Source of the DNA: Verrucomicrobiota bacterium
GTDB lineage: Bacteria; Verrucomicrobiota; Kiritimatiellia; SS1-B-03-39; UBA6053
Direction: 5' to 3'
NCBI GenBank assembly: GCA_020831625.1
Contig: JAFIGD010000017.1
Coordinates: forward strand, 1 to 64,000
DNA length: 64,000 bases
This document shows, piece after piece, positions 25,659-34,838 of the stretch. Position numbers and translations under genes: made by a program. Positions within the stretch are counted from its first letter, which is position 1. The number at the start of each line of letters is the position of its first letter. Under the pieces are notes generated by a model, which was not told the DNA's origin, did not search any database, and was given only the letters and a program-made list of their open reading frames with translations.

Positions 25659-27143
25659 ATGGAGACAAACGAAAAGACCCCTGTGTATTTGGCTGTTGAT
25701 TTGGGTGCCGGTTCGGGCCGGGTGATCGCCGGGATTTTGGAACCGGAGGGCCTCCGTCTGGAGGAGGTGCACCGGTTTGCGAATGAAGGCGTGAAACTGG
25801 TGGACACCTGGCACTGGAACACCACCGGATTGTATGCGGATATTCTCAAGGGGCTGACCCTGGCGGGGGACCGCTACGGGGACCGGGTGCGCAGTCTGGG
25901 CGTGGACACCTGGGGCGTGGATTACGGACTGCTGGATTCGGCCGGATCGCTTTTGGGACTCCCGGTGCAGTACCGCGACGGACGCACGGACGGGATCATG
26001 GACGAGGCGTTCGCGAAGATGCCGTCGAAGGATCTGTATGCGGCCACGGGAAATCAGTTCATGTTTTACAACACGCTGTTTCAGCTCATGGCGGAATCCA
26101 GGCGGAATCCGGGACGGCTGGCGGCGGCGGACACGCTGCTGTGGATGCCGGATTTGCTGGGGTACTGGCTGACGGGGAAGGCCTGTCAGGAATCCACCAT
26201 CGCCAGCACGGGACAGCTCGTGGACGCGCGCACCGGGGAGTGGGCGTGGGATGTGATTGACCGCATGGGGCTGCCGCGAACGCTGTTCGGCCCTCTGACC
26301 CGGCCGGGCACGGTGCTGGGGGATTTGTTGCCGGAGGTCGCGGAGGCGACCGGGTTGAAGGCGCGGGTGGTGACGGTCGGGGGGCATGACACCGCGTCGG
26401 CGGTGGCGGCGGTTCCGTCGACCGACGGCAACAGCGTCTATTTGTCCTCGGGGACCTGGTCGTTGCTGGGCGTGCTGACGCCTTCGGCGGTGGTGAATGA
26501 GAACAGTTTTGATTTGGCCTTCACCAATGAGGGCGGGGTGGCGGGGGATATCCGTCTGCTGAAGATTCTGTGCGGGCTGTGGCTGATTCAGGAGTGCAAG
26601 CGGGAATGGGAGGCGAAGGCGGGCGGGGAACTGAGCTGGGAAACGCTGATTGCCGAGGCGGAGGCGGCGGAGCCGTTTGTGTCGCTGGTGGATCCGGATC
26701 ATGCGGATCTGGTCGCGCCGGGGGATATGCCCGCGCGGCTGGGCGCGGTCTGCCGAGCGGCCGGCGAGCCGGTTCCGGCCACGCGGGGCGCGGTGACCCG
26801 GATGATTTTTGAAAGCCTGGCTTTGAAATACCGGCTGGTTTTCGAGAAACTGGAGACTCTGACGGGGCACGGGCTGGGCGCCTTTCATATTGTGGGCGGC
26901 GGAAGCCGCAACGCGCTGCTGAATCAGTTCGCCGCCAATGCCCTGAACCGCGACGTGGTGGCGGGTCCGGTGGAGGCGACCGCGGCCGGAAATATTCTGC
27001 TGCAGCTGGTCGCGGACGGTGCGGCGCCGGATCTGAACGCCGGGCGGGATTTGATCCGCCGCTCCTTTGATGTGCAAACCTTTTCGCCTCAAAACCCGGA
27101 CGCCTGGGCGGCGCAGCTGCCGCGGTTCCGGGCGCTGCTGTGA
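25659..27143 (+). CDS. rhamnulokinase-type FGGY sugar kinase
   Basis: A 494-aa FGGY carbohydrate kinase. The N-terminal phosphate loop VYLAVDLGAGSGRVIAGIL, then SLGVDTWGVDYGLLDSAG, VTVGGHDTASAVAAVP, VYLSSGTWSLLGVL and the C-terminal GGGSRNALLNQFAANALNRD with GPVEATAAGN follow RhaB closely. RhaB phosphorylates L-rhamnulose at O1. The gene sits 57 bases before an L-fucose isomerase gene and no rhamnose isomerase is present, so it may act on L-fuculose here. The ATG at 25659 is preferred over an in-frame start at 25593, because the first conserved strand starts within ten residues of it. No aldolase is seen in the window. Confidence 0.88.
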   Translation: METNEKTPVYLAVDLGAGSGRVIAGILEPEGLRLEEVHRFANEGVKLVDTWHWNTTGLYADILKGLTLAGDRYGDRVRSLGVDTWGVDYGLLDSAGSLLGLPVQYRDGRTDGIMDEAFAKMPSKDLYAATGNQFMFYNTLFQLMAESRRNPGRLAAADTLLWMPDLLGYWLTGKACQESTIASTGQLVDARTGEWAWDVIDRMGLPRTLFGPLTRPGTVLGDLLPEVAEATGLKARVVTVGGHDTASAVAAVPSTDGNSVYLSSGTWSLLGVLTPSAVVNENSFDLAFTNEGGVAGDIRLLKILCGLWLIQECKREWEAKAGGELSWETLIAEAEAAEPFVSLVDPDHADLVAPGDMPARLGAVCRAAGEPVPATRGAVTRMIFESLALKYRLVFEKLETLTGHGLGAFHIVGGGSRNALLNQFAANALNRDVVAGPVEATAAGNILLQLVADGAAPDLNAGRDLIRRSFDVQTFSPQNPDAWAAQLPRFRALL

Positions 27144-27200
27144 TGACGAATTTTAATGAATGATGAAGAACCCCAACCTTAACCCCGGAATTCAAATCCC

Positions 27201-28985
27201 ATGAGCAAAGCATCTCTTATCGGCTCCCTCCCAAAAATCGGTATTCGTCCCACCATTGACGGACGTTTGGGCGGTGTGCGCGAATCGCTGGAAGATCAAA
27301 CCATGAACATGGCCCGTTCGGTGGCCGAGTTTCTGTCCGCCAATCTCAAGCACATCAGCGGCGACGCGGTGGAGTGCGTGATTGCCGACAGCACCATCGG
27401 CGGCGTGGCCGAAGCGGCGGCCTGCGCGGAGAAATTCGCCCGCGAAGGCGTGGGCGCAACCATCACCGTGACCCCCTGCTGGTGTTACGGATCGGAAACC
27501 ATGGATATGGATCCGCTGATGCCCAAAGCGGTGTGGGGCTTTAACGGCACCGAACGGCCGGGCGCGGTGTATCTGGCCGCCATGCAGGCCGCGCACAATC
27601 AGAAAGGCCTGCCGATTTTCACCATTTACGGCCGGGATGTGCAGGATGGCGGCGACACCAGCATTCCCGATGACGTGCAGGAGAAAATGCTGCGCTTCGC
27701 CAATGCCGCGATTGCGGTGGCCTTCATGAAAGGCAAGAGCTACCTGGGCATGGGCGGCGTGTCCATGGGGATTATGGGCAGTTACACCGATCACGATTTC
27801 TTTGAGCGCTATCTCGGCATGCGCGTGGAGGCGGTGGACATGGTGGAGTTTGTCCGGCGCATGGACCGCGGGATTTACGATGCCGAAGAGTACGAGCTGG
27901 CCCTGTCCTGGGTGAAAGAAAACTGCCGTCAGGGCGATGATTACAATCCCGACAAAGACAAATTCAACGACGACGAAATCGCGGCCCAGTGGGAAACCTC
28001 GGTGAAAATGGCGATCATCGCCCGCGATCTGATGGTGGGCAATCCCAAATTGAAGGCCCTCGGCTTCGGGGAGGAGGCACTGGGTCATAACGCCCTCGCG
28101 GCAGGATTCCAGGGACAGCGTCAGTGGACCGACCATCTGCCCAACGGCGATTTCATGGAGGCGATCCTGACGACCTCGTTTGACTGGAACGGCAAGCGGG
28201 CTCCTTACATGCTGGCTACGGAAAACGACACGTTGAACGCGGTGTCGATGCTCTTCGGGCATCTGATCACCAAAGGCGCGCAGATTTTCGCGGACGTGCG
28301 GACGTACTGGAGTCCGGAGGCGGTGAAGCGGGTGACGGGTCATGAACTGACCGGCCGCGCGGCGGGCGGATTTCTGCATTTGATCAACTCCGGTCCGGCG
28401 GCGCTGGACGGCACCGGTCAGCAATCGGAAAACGGCGTGCCGGCGATGAAGCCCTTCTGGGACATCACGGACGAGGAGCAGAAAGCCTGCTTGGAGGCCA
28501 CGACCTGGCATCCGGGCATGCGTGAATACTTCCGCGGGGGCGGCATGTCCACCCGGTTCCGCACCAAGGGCGGGATGCCGGTGACGCTTTGCCGGGTGAA
28601 CCTCACCCGCGGTCTGGGTCCGGCACTGCAGATTGCCCAGGGCTGGACGGTTGAGCTGCCCGAAGCGGTGCACGATGTGCTCGACAACCGCACCAATCCC
28701 ACCTGGCCGACGACCTGGTTCGTGCCCGAGACCGGCGGGGACGGCGTGTTCCGCGATGCCTACAGCGTGATGAACGCCTGGGGCAGCAATCACGGCGCCT
28801 TCGCGTACGGTCACATCGGCGCGGATCTGATCACTCTGGCCTCGATGCTGCGGATTCCGGTCTATATGCACAACGTGGCGAAGGAGGACATCTTCCGTCC
28901 CAGCGCCTGGAACGCCTTTGGAACGGGCGAATTGGAAAGCGCCGACTTCCGGGCCTGCGGGACCTTCGGTCCGCTGTACGGTTGA
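27201..28985 (+). CDS. fucI: L-fucose isomerase
   Basis: A 594-aa protein, the usual FucI length (about 590 aa). It opens [20 protein letters not shown] and contains [33 protein letters not shown] (about residues 114-133), [20 protein letters not shown] and a C-terminal [20 protein letters not shown]. FucI is a Mn2+-dependent cytoplasmic ketol isomerase converting L-fucose to L-fuculose, and many members also accept D-arabinose. It follows the kinase by 57 bases in the same orientation and ends at a strong terminator, so the two probably form a catabolic unit for fucose released by the GH95 and sulfatase cluster further on. Confidence 0.93.
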   Translation: MSKASLIGSLPKIGIRPTIDGRLGGVRESLEDQTMNMARSVAEFLSANLKHISGDAVECVIADSTIGGVAEAAACAEKFAREGVGATITVTPCWCYGSETMDMDPLMPKAVWGFNGTERPGAVYLAAMQAAHNQKGLPIFTIYGRDVQDGGDTSIPDDVQEKMLRFANAAIAVAFMKGKSYLGMGGVSMGIMGSYTDHDFFERYLGMRVEAVDMVEFVRRMDRGIYDAEEYELALSWVKENCRQGDDYNPDKDKFNDDEIAAQWETSVKMAIIARDLMVGNPKLKALGFGEEALGHNALAAGFQGQRQWTDHLPNGDFMEAILTTSFDWNGKRAPYMLATENDTLNAVSMLFGHLITKGAQIFADVRTYWSPEAVKRVTGHELTGRAAGGFLHLINSGPAALDGTGQQSENGVPAMKPFWDITDEEQKACLEATTWHPGMREYFRGGGMSTRFRTKGGMPVTLCRVNLTRGLGPALQIAQGWTVELPEAVHDVLDNRTNPTWPTTWFVPETGGDGVFRDAYSVMNAWGSNHGAFAYGHIGADLITLASMLRIPVYMHNVAKEDIFRPSAWNAFGTGELESADFRACGTFGPLYG

Positions 28986-29017
28986 TGATCCATAGGGGCA
29001 AACAGCCCGGATGAATG

Positions 29018-29048
29018 AAACCCGGCCCGTGAGGGCCGGGTTTTTTTT
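29018..29048 (+). terminator. Rho-independent terminator after fucI
   Basis: CCCGGCCC-GTGA-GGGCCGGG forms a perfect eight-pair GC-rich stem with a four-base loop, followed by eight T residues. It begins about 35 bases after the fucI stop codon. Confidence 0.92.
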
Positions 29049-29052
29049 GGGG

Positions 29053-29275
29053 CAGGATGGGTTTTGAACAGAAGGAAACGAAGGAAAGGAAGGCTTTGGG
29101 GCAGGGGGGAGGAGAACCACGGATGAACACGAATGAACACGGATGCTGTGGGGCAGAGCGTGTGTTTGAACAGAAGGACGCGGAGGGAGCGGAGGGCTGT
29201 GAGGCAGGGGGGGGGAGACCCCGGGTGGAAGACCACGGATGCTGTGGGGCAGAGCGTGTGTTTTGAACAGGAATC
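29053..29275. repeat. dispersed CACGGATG/GTGGGGCAG repeat, about 2.5 tandem copies
   Basis: Units of GGGGCAG-(G-rich)-ACCACGGATG...GATGCTGTGGGGCAG-AGCGTGTG-TTTGAACAG-AAGG...GGAGGGCTGTGAGGCAGGGG recur across the segment. The same order is found at 19596-19690 and part of it at 1-137. It starts directly after the fucI terminator and reaches the 3' end of the minus-strand lipoprotein gene. The open frames it generates (for example one with GCCGAERVFEQ twice) are by-products of the repeat. Confidence 0.85.
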
Positions 29276-29286
29276 AATGAACCGTT

Positions 29287-30591
29287 CTATCTGTCTGGCA
29301 ACCCGGTCTGTATACTATATAAAAGGTCTTCCGTGTCATGAATTTCATTAGGATACAACTTTATGTGCAGTTGATCCGGGGGGATCCAGGTGACAGGGCC
29401 ACGGGGTGTATACAGAGGAAGATTTAAAATCCGGTCCGCTGTGGTGCTGTCCTTTGGTGAGAACGGGCTTAAGTATTTGTCCGTGCCGGAAATCACCGAG
29501 TTGCAACCATCCTTGGCGCAGGACGTTTCTCTGGGAAGACTTAAGTAATACTCGATCTTTTCGCGGGTCAGAGATTGTCTGTCAAAATCTTCTGGCTGAT
29601 ACGCACTGGCAAAAGGGTCCCTCTCAAAAAATGGCGGGTAATTATTTTCATCATCAATGATTCTGAATGCGCGTTCTTCCACCCAGGCCATTTTCCTGAA
29701 GTCTGCAGAAGTAAAGAGCGGATCTACGGCGTTGGCCCATTCAATCCACCGGGCCAGTTGTCCGGGATTTATCCGGTAAACCTGCGTTTGTCGCAAGGGG
29801 GAGTGCAGCGGCACTAAGGTGAATACTCCATTTTGGATATAAAAATACAGCCCCAGGGTTTCTGTATAATCATTGATCAAATCCATAATCGACCAGTCCG
29901 GTGAGACACCTGATTTCGTTGGATACGACCGAAAGCCAATTTCTTTAAAGCGTTTATGGAATTGATCCGGAATGACGAAAATTTGATGGTCAAAATCCAG
30001 TCCAGCGTTTCTTGTGAGGGTTTCAACCTCTTTCAAGAACGTAATTGGATGATTGGAGACAGGCTTGAAATCACCTATCAGCGTATTTTCAAGGACCTGT
30101 ATGAGAAGCTCATTGTGAAAACTCTTTTGACGGGTTTCCGCCCGACTGGGTGGAGGCCCCCAGCTGATTCGATCCGATAAAGAGGACAGGTACAAAAAGA
30201 ATCCGCGTAAATGACCCTCTGAATCGTAGCCGAAGGTTCTTCTCCGGAATAAATGTATGGAAACATCCGCTTCGACCTGATGGATGGAGTCAAAGGAAAG
30301 ATATTGAATGGTAGCAAAAGATGTCAGGTCCGTGCACAGGAAGCCGATAACAGAGTCGAGTGTTTGCGGATTCTGAACGATCTGATCCACAGTGGTCCTT
30401 TTGATGTCCACGTGTTTTGTGATCGATTCCCGGACCTCTGAAGGCAGCCTGGCCCATTCCGTATGTGCCTCATCCAAGATCAGGATTGTTGGGCGGGCAG
30501 GGGGCGACTGCCGCAGATGCGTGCAGGAAAACAGGGTGGCAACAAGAACGAAAATGACAGAAGTCCTTGCAAGGATAGAGGTATGATTCAT
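29287..30591 (-). CDS. uncharacterised lipoprotein, possible secretin-N-like segment
   Basis: A 434-aa protein not recognised as a whole. From the ATG at 30591 it has a lipoprotein signal, SVIFVLVATLFSC, with the lipobox Cys at about residue 23, then a Pro-rich linker. Residues about 225-270 read SPDWSIMDLINDYTETLGLY followed by IQNGVFTLVPL. This resembles the small alpha-beta STN/secretin-N modules found in TonB-type and secretin proteins, but the match is weak. It is probably anchored in the outer membrane. It lies downstream of the MoxR operon with about 140 bases between. Codon use is more AT-rich than that operon, and its last codons run into the dispersed repeat. Confidence 0.55.
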   Translation of the reverse strand: MNHTSILARTSVIFVLVATLFSCTHLRQSPPARPTILILDEAHTEWARLPSEVRESITKHVDIKRTTVDQIVQNPQTLDSVIGFLCTDLTSFATIQYLSFDSIHQVEADVSIHLFRRRTFGYDSEGHLRGFFLYLSSLSDRISWGPPPSRAETRQKSFHNELLIQVLENTLIGDFKPVSNHPITFLKEVETLTRNAGLDFDHQIFVIPDQFHKRFKEIGFRSYPTKSGVSPDWSIMDLINDYTETLGLYFYIQNGVFTLVPLHSPLRQTQVYRINPGQLARWIEWANAVDPLFTSADFRKMAWVEERAFRIIDDENNYPPFFERDPFASAYQPEDFDRQSLTREKIEYYLSLPRETSCAKDGCNSVISGTDKYLSPFSPKDSTTADRILNLPLYTPRGPVTWIPPDQLHIKLYPNEIHDTEDLLYSIQTGLPDR

Positions 30592-30731
30592 CGCATTACA
30601 TTGGATGCCGCCCCATGTTGGCACACCACCGGCAGCTTCATGGGTGAGGGAAAATTTCAGATAAACATGTGTGGTTGGGGATTAGTGGAGCTGTTGAATT
30701 CAGGGCCAACGGCCCGGCTTGACGTTCACGC

Positions 30732-31715
30732 TTACCGTTCGTAAATGGGCATGAGGCGGTAGTTGAGGGCCATGGTGAGGAGAGCGGAGGCGGTGGAGAA
30801 GGTGGCTCCGCGGGGTCCGTTCCAGGAGCCGTCGGGCTGTTGGGTGGCTTCAAAGAGCCTTAAAATCTGGGCGTTCCAGACGCGCCATTCGGTCATGTCG
30901 CCCTGAAACAGGGCCTGGGCCATGTAGTAGAAGTGGTAGTAGATGTAGGAGGAGGACGCGTCCCGGTTTTCGCGGAGGTACTCGAAGATTTTTCTGGATT
31001 CGGCGGAGGTGAAGTCGTTGTGGAGGCTGAAGTTGAGGCTGGCGATGGCGGAGCGGGTGGGGTTGCCGCCGGTGTTGTTGGTGTAGCCGATGCCGCCGCG
31101 GGGATCCATGGTTTCGCGGAAGTACTGCAGGCCTTTTTCGATGGCGGCTTCGGGGACGGCGAGTCCGGCGTTGCGGGCGGCGAAGAGGGTCACCAGTTGT
31201 CCGCCGGAGACGGTGGTGTCGGCGTCTTTGGAGATCGGGGTGTAGCGCCAGGCTCCGTGCGGGTTCTGCTCCTGGGCGTGGAGAATGAGATCCACGGCGC
31301 GGCGGAGCGGCTGACCGACATCCGGCTCGTGAAGATGTCCGTAGAGTTCGGCCAGGGCGAGGGTGGCGAAGGCGTGGTTGTACATGGAGTTGCCGATGTA
31401 CCCGGTGTTCGCGTCCTGTTGGGAAACGATGTATTCGGCGGCGCGGCGGATGTGGGCGCGGAAGGGGCCATAGTTGGGATCCTCTCCGGAGGCGAGAAAG
31501 GCGAGGACCGCAAATCCGACCACGCCGGGCTGCTGCCCGTACTGATCATTCCAGTGGCCCTGGGCGCTCTGGGTGTCGGCCAGAAACCGGAGTCCGGAGC
31601 GGTACATGCTTTCCAGACCGGGGGGCAGGCCCTCGCCGACCTGAAGGCCGCCCGTCGGATTTTGCGCCGGAACGGTTCCGGCGATGAGCAGAAACAGCGC
31701 GATCCATGTTTTCAT
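30732..31715 (-). CDS. prenyltransferase/squalene-oxidase-repeat secreted protein
   Basis: A 327-aa protein with a signal peptide (KTWIALFLLIAGTVPAQ) and an alpha/alpha-barrel built from repeated GxW/Q-containing helical pairs. Examples are FLADTQSAQGHWNDQYG (about residues 44-60), IVSQQDANTGYIGNSMYNHA (about 95-114), NPHGAWRYTP and ATQQPDGSWNGPRGATFSTA. This fold is shared with squalene cyclases and complement-like proteins, but the catalytic DxDD motif of cyclases is not seen, so it is more likely a binding or processing protein. It overlaps the DUF4175 gene by four bases and closes the MoxR operon. The function is unknown. Confidence 0.75.
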   Translation of the reverse strand: MKTWIALFLLIAGTVPAQNPTGGLQVGEGLPPGLESMYRSGLRFLADTQSAQGHWNDQYGQQPGVVGFAVLAFLASGEDPNYGPFRAHIRRAAEYIVSQQDANTGYIGNSMYNHAFATLALAELYGHLHEPDVGQPLRRAVDLILHAQEQNPHGAWRYTPISKDADTTVSGGQLVTLFAARNAGLAVPEAAIEKGLQYFRETMDPRGGIGYTNNTGGNPTRSAIASLNFSLHNDFTSAESRKIFEYLRENRDASSSYIYYHFYYMAQALFQGDMTEWRVWNAQILRLFEATQQPDGSWNGPRGATFSTASALLTMALNYRLMPIYER

Positions 31716-34700
31716 TCCCGGCCCTCCATGGCCTGATAGTAGTCGTCGATGAGGTTGCGGTACTCGCTCGGCCAGCGGTCGGGATCCACCGCCGCGCCGG
31801 AGGCTTCCGCCTCCCGGTCCCGTCCCGCCTGACCTCCCGGGCGTCCGGACGCCGCGCGGCCGGGATCGCCCGCGCCGGTCATGCCTTCGCCGTCCTGCTC
31901 GCCGGGGCTCATTCCCTGCATCATTTGCATGAGTGCCTGCATCATCTGTTGATTCTGCATCTGTTGCTGCGACGGACTTTGGTCCTCTCCGGAGGAGGGA
32001 TCGGAGGATGAACCGCCCATGCTCTGATCGAGGGCGGCGGCCAGCAGTTCGATCACCAGGGTCTGGGTGGCCCGGGTTTCGCTGTCGGTTTGCGGCCGGC
32101 GCAGTTGCACGCCGGCGTTCATAATTTCGCCGGAGGCGAGGCTGATGAGCTGTTTGACCTCATCGGTCCGCACCCGGTTCTCGAGCCGCTGGAGGCCCAT
32201 GCCCAGATCGTACTGGCGGTCTGAAAGCTCGATGGCCTCCCGGTGATAGTTCATGTTTTCGGCGTAGGATTCGTCGAGGCTGCGGGTGTGCCGCCGCAGG
32301 CGCTCCTGGCGTTCCCGGGCGCGGACCAGCGCGATCATGGTTTCGAGGTCCTCACCCTCCTCCTCGCCGCCGCCCTCACCGCCTTCGCCCGCGCCGCCGT
32401 CGTCCTCGTCATCGGAAAGCATGTCGGCCCAGCGGGTGAAGAGACCGCTCCACTCATCGGCCTCGCGGGTGGTGCGGCCGATCACGTTGCGCAGAATGAG
32501 ATCGCGCAGTTCCGGAAGCCGGGCCGCATAGCGCTCGGCCTCCATATCGACGGTGACCTCTCGCAGAATTTCCTGACGGGTGCGGCGGTAGAATCCGGTC
32601 AGATCATCGAACACATAGCGGGATTCCCGGAAAATGTCGTCCTGCCGCGCCGCTTCGGCCTGAACGCGCCCGGCCAGGTCCTCCGGCAGTTGATCGGCGG
32701 AAAGACCGATGGTTTGGGGCAGCAGCTCCTGCATGACCCCGCCGACTTCGCCCTGAATCCGCGCCAGTTCCCGGAGGCGGTTGACAAAACTTTCGGACAG
32801 GCTGCGTTCCAGCGATTCATTGAGGTCCTCTTCCCCCTGTTGCATGGCGGCGATGGCCTCCTCCTGTTTCCGCATGGCCTCCTCCAGCCGTTCCTGCCGT
32901 TCGGAGGCGGCGGCTTCGCTTTCCTCCCCGTTTTCACCGGCCTCTCCGTTCTCACCGCCCTCTCCGGCGCTGCCGGGTTCCCCGGAGGCCTGGGCGGCGG
33001 CCTGCAACTCCCGGGCGGCGTCCCGCATGGCGGGCTGGGCGGTGTTTTGCAGGTCTTGAGCAATGCCGGTCCAGTCGGCGATGGCCTCGTCGGAAATGGT
33101 CTCGTTTTTGGTGGATTCGGCGATCAGATTCTCCATGCGCCGCCGGGTTTCCTCCAGGCGTTCCGCGCGCAGCAGTTCCTCCAGCGCCCGCTCGGCCAGT
33201 TCGGCGGCGGTGGATTCATCGGCGAAATCCTCCGGATCCCGATCCATCAGGAGTTTGTTCTCCTCCAGGGCGAGGCTTTCCTGGCGGATGAGTTCGTCCA
33301 GTTCGGAGAGGACCGCGTCCATTTGCTGGTGAACCATTTTGGCGTGTTCCTCATGGCTCATGACCAGAATGCGGTGCCGGGCGCTGGTGCTCGGCTCGCG
33401 GTCCGGATAGGCGTCCACCGCCAGGGCGACCAGTTCGATCATCTCGCCGGCCGCGAATCCGGCGCGGTCGGGGGAGAAGGTTCGCGATTCGCCGCCGGAC
33501 AGCCCGCGGATGTCCAGTTCCTCGATCCGGTCTTCGGGACTGCCCGCGCGCATCACCCGCATCCGGGTCCAGACCCGTTTGAGCCCGAAGTCATCCCCGG
33601 CGCGCACCTCAAAATTGAGGAATTCGTCCGGCAGCACCGCCACGGCGGGGGCGAGGCCGGCGATGGAGACGCGGGGCGGTTCGTCGGGACGGCCGACGAG
33701 TTCAACGGTGGCCGGAACCCGGGGGGTCAGTCCCGCCTCATCGGTCCATTCCAGCCCGAGGGTTTGATTTTCGGTCAGGGTGACCGGCGGCACGATGAAA
33801 TCCGCGCCTTCGACCCGAAGCGGATTCGCGCCCGCGTCCCGGGCGTCTTTGAGGGTGCGGCTGACGGTTCCGCGCAGGGCAACCTGACTGCCGAGGGGTA
33901 CTTCCAGACGGCGGCGGCGCAGGGTTTGTTCTTCGGGTTCCCGTCCGAGATAGTCCGGCCAGTGGATGGTGGCCGCGAGGGCGATGAGTTCCGGACGGAG
34001 CAGGGGCTCCACGCGGACCTCGGCCCTGGCGTCTCCGGCTCTCAGGGCAACCATCCGGGGTTGCGTGAGGCTTTCGCCGGAAACGCGGAGGGAGCCGTCT
34101 TGCAGGGACGACTCCAGGCGTTCGGGTCCGTTCAGGCGGACATCCACCGCGTGCACCGGCTGGTCGCGGACATGGGAGACGGAGCCGGAGAAGGAAAACG
34201 GTTCGCCGTGGGCGATGTTCAGGGTGTTCGGGAGCCCCTCAAAACGCACGAAGGTGAAGCGCTCGATTTGCCGGTGCGGGTTCAGCCAGCGGGTGAAGCT
34301 GTTGCGGGCGGCGTCGGGCACGAAGAGCACATAGAGAAAGCCGGCCAGCAGGAGGCCGGTGGTGATCCAGCTGAGTTTCTGAAGTTTGGAGGTGTCCAGT
34401 TTTTCTTCGGCGCGGACATCGGCCAGCTCGCGGGCGACTTGTTCAATGGCGGCGCGGCGCAGGGCGGGGGAGTCGCCGGATGACAGATTACCGTCCTCGG
34501 AGAGTTCGACGGCGCCGAGAAGCCGGTCGCCGATGCGGCGGTCGAGACGGCCCATGACGTTCGCGAGGGTGCGGGCGTCGGGTTTGCGGAGGACCCACTG
34601 CCGGAGCCAGGGCCAGAGACAGAACAGCAGCAGCAGGGGGACCGGTCCGGCGAGGAGGACGCGGACGGCGGCGGGGGTGGCCCAGAGCCGGTCGGACAGG

Positions 34701-34837
34701 GCCAGGAGACCGAAGCTGAGCAGGGGGATGAACACGAACAGTCCGGCCACTTTGAGGGTGTGCAACAGGAGCCAGCGGCGCTGAAAGCGCGCCAGCGCCT
34801 GTTCAAGTTGTGCGGGAAAAAGCGGTGTGTCTGACAT
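31712..34837 (-). CDS. DUF4175-type large membrane/coiled-coil protein
   Basis: A 1041-aa protein. Three N-terminal hydrophobic segments (about residues 25-45, 60-80 and 152-172) anchor it in the inner membrane. A periplasmic beta-rich portion follows to about 480, then a long Glu/Gln/Arg-rich coiled-coil region (about 520-900) with runs such as GEGGENGEAGENGEESEAAA. The end is rich in Gln and Met (QQQMQNQQMMQALMQMMQG). This architecture matches the DUF4175 proteins that accompany MoxR/BatA clusters. It starts one base after the upstream stop and overlaps the next gene by four. It is probably a structural partner of a MoxR-driven envelope complex. Confidence 0.7.
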   Translation of the reverse strand: MSDTPLFPAQLEQALARFQRRWLLLHTLKVAGLFVFIPLLSFGLLALSDRLWATPAAVRVLLAGPVPLLLLFCLWPWLRQWVLRKPDARTLANVMGRLDRRIGDRLLGAVELSEDGNLSSGDSPALRRAAIEQVARELADVRAEEKLDTSKLQKLSWITTGLLLAGFLYVLFVPDAARNSFTRWLNPHRQIERFTFVRFEGLPNTLNIAHGEPFSFSGSVSHVRDQPVHAVDVRLNGPERLESSLQDGSLRVSGESLTQPRMVALRAGDARAEVRVEPLLRPELIALAATIHWPDYLGREPEEQTLRRRRLEVPLGSQVALRGTVSRTLKDARDAGANPLRVEGADFIVPPVTLTENQTLGLEWTDEAGLTPRVPATVELVGRPDEPPRVSIAGLAPAVAVLPDEFLNFEVRAGDDFGLKRVWTRMRVMRAGSPEDRIEELDIRGLSGGESRTFSPDRAGFAAGEMIELVALAVDAYPDREPSTSARHRILVMSHEEHAKMVHQQMDAVLSELDELIRQESLALEENKLLMDRDPEDFADESTAAELAERALEELLRAERLEETRRRMENLIAESTKNETISDEAIADWTGIAQDLQNTAQPAMRDAARELQAAAQASGEPGSAGEGGENGEAGENGEESEAAASERQERLEEAMRKQEEAIAAMQQGEEDLNESLERSLSESFVNRLRELARIQGEVGGVMQELLPQTIGLSADQLPEDLAGRVQAEAARQDDIFRESRYVFDDLTGFYRRTRQEILREVTVDMEAERYAARLPELRDLILRNVIGRTTREADEWSGLFTRWADMLSDDEDDGGAGEGGEGGGEEEGEDLETMIALVRARERQERLRRHTRSLDESYAENMNYHREAIELSDRQYDLGMGLQRLENRVRTDEVKQLISLASGEIMNAGVQLRRPQTDSETRATQTLVIELLAAALDQSMGGSSSDPSSGEDQSPSQQQMQNQQMMQALMQMMQGMSPGEQDGEGMTGAGDPGRAASGRPGGQAGRDREAEASGAAVDPDRWPSEYRNLIDDYYQAMEGRE

Positions 34838-34838
34838 A

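Noticed and set aside
27192-29120. Minus-strand open frame across fucI
   Set aside because: The plus strand encodes a full-length L-fucose isomerase; the minus frame is His/Gly/Val-rich shadow sequence.
29303-29325. Promoter-like CTGTATACTATATAAAAG
   Set aside because: It lies inside the 3' coding end of the minus-strand lipoprotein gene and no downstream plus-strand gene exists.
29057-29351. Small plus-strand proteins with repeated GCCGAERVFEQ
   Set aside because: They are products of the dispersed DNA repeat, which is open in several frames.
32243-34483. Long plus-strand open frame opposite the DUF4175 gene
   Set aside because: It is the antisense shadow of a GC-rich gene: Gly/Ala/Phe/His-rich composition, no domain, and the minus strand holds the coupled operon.
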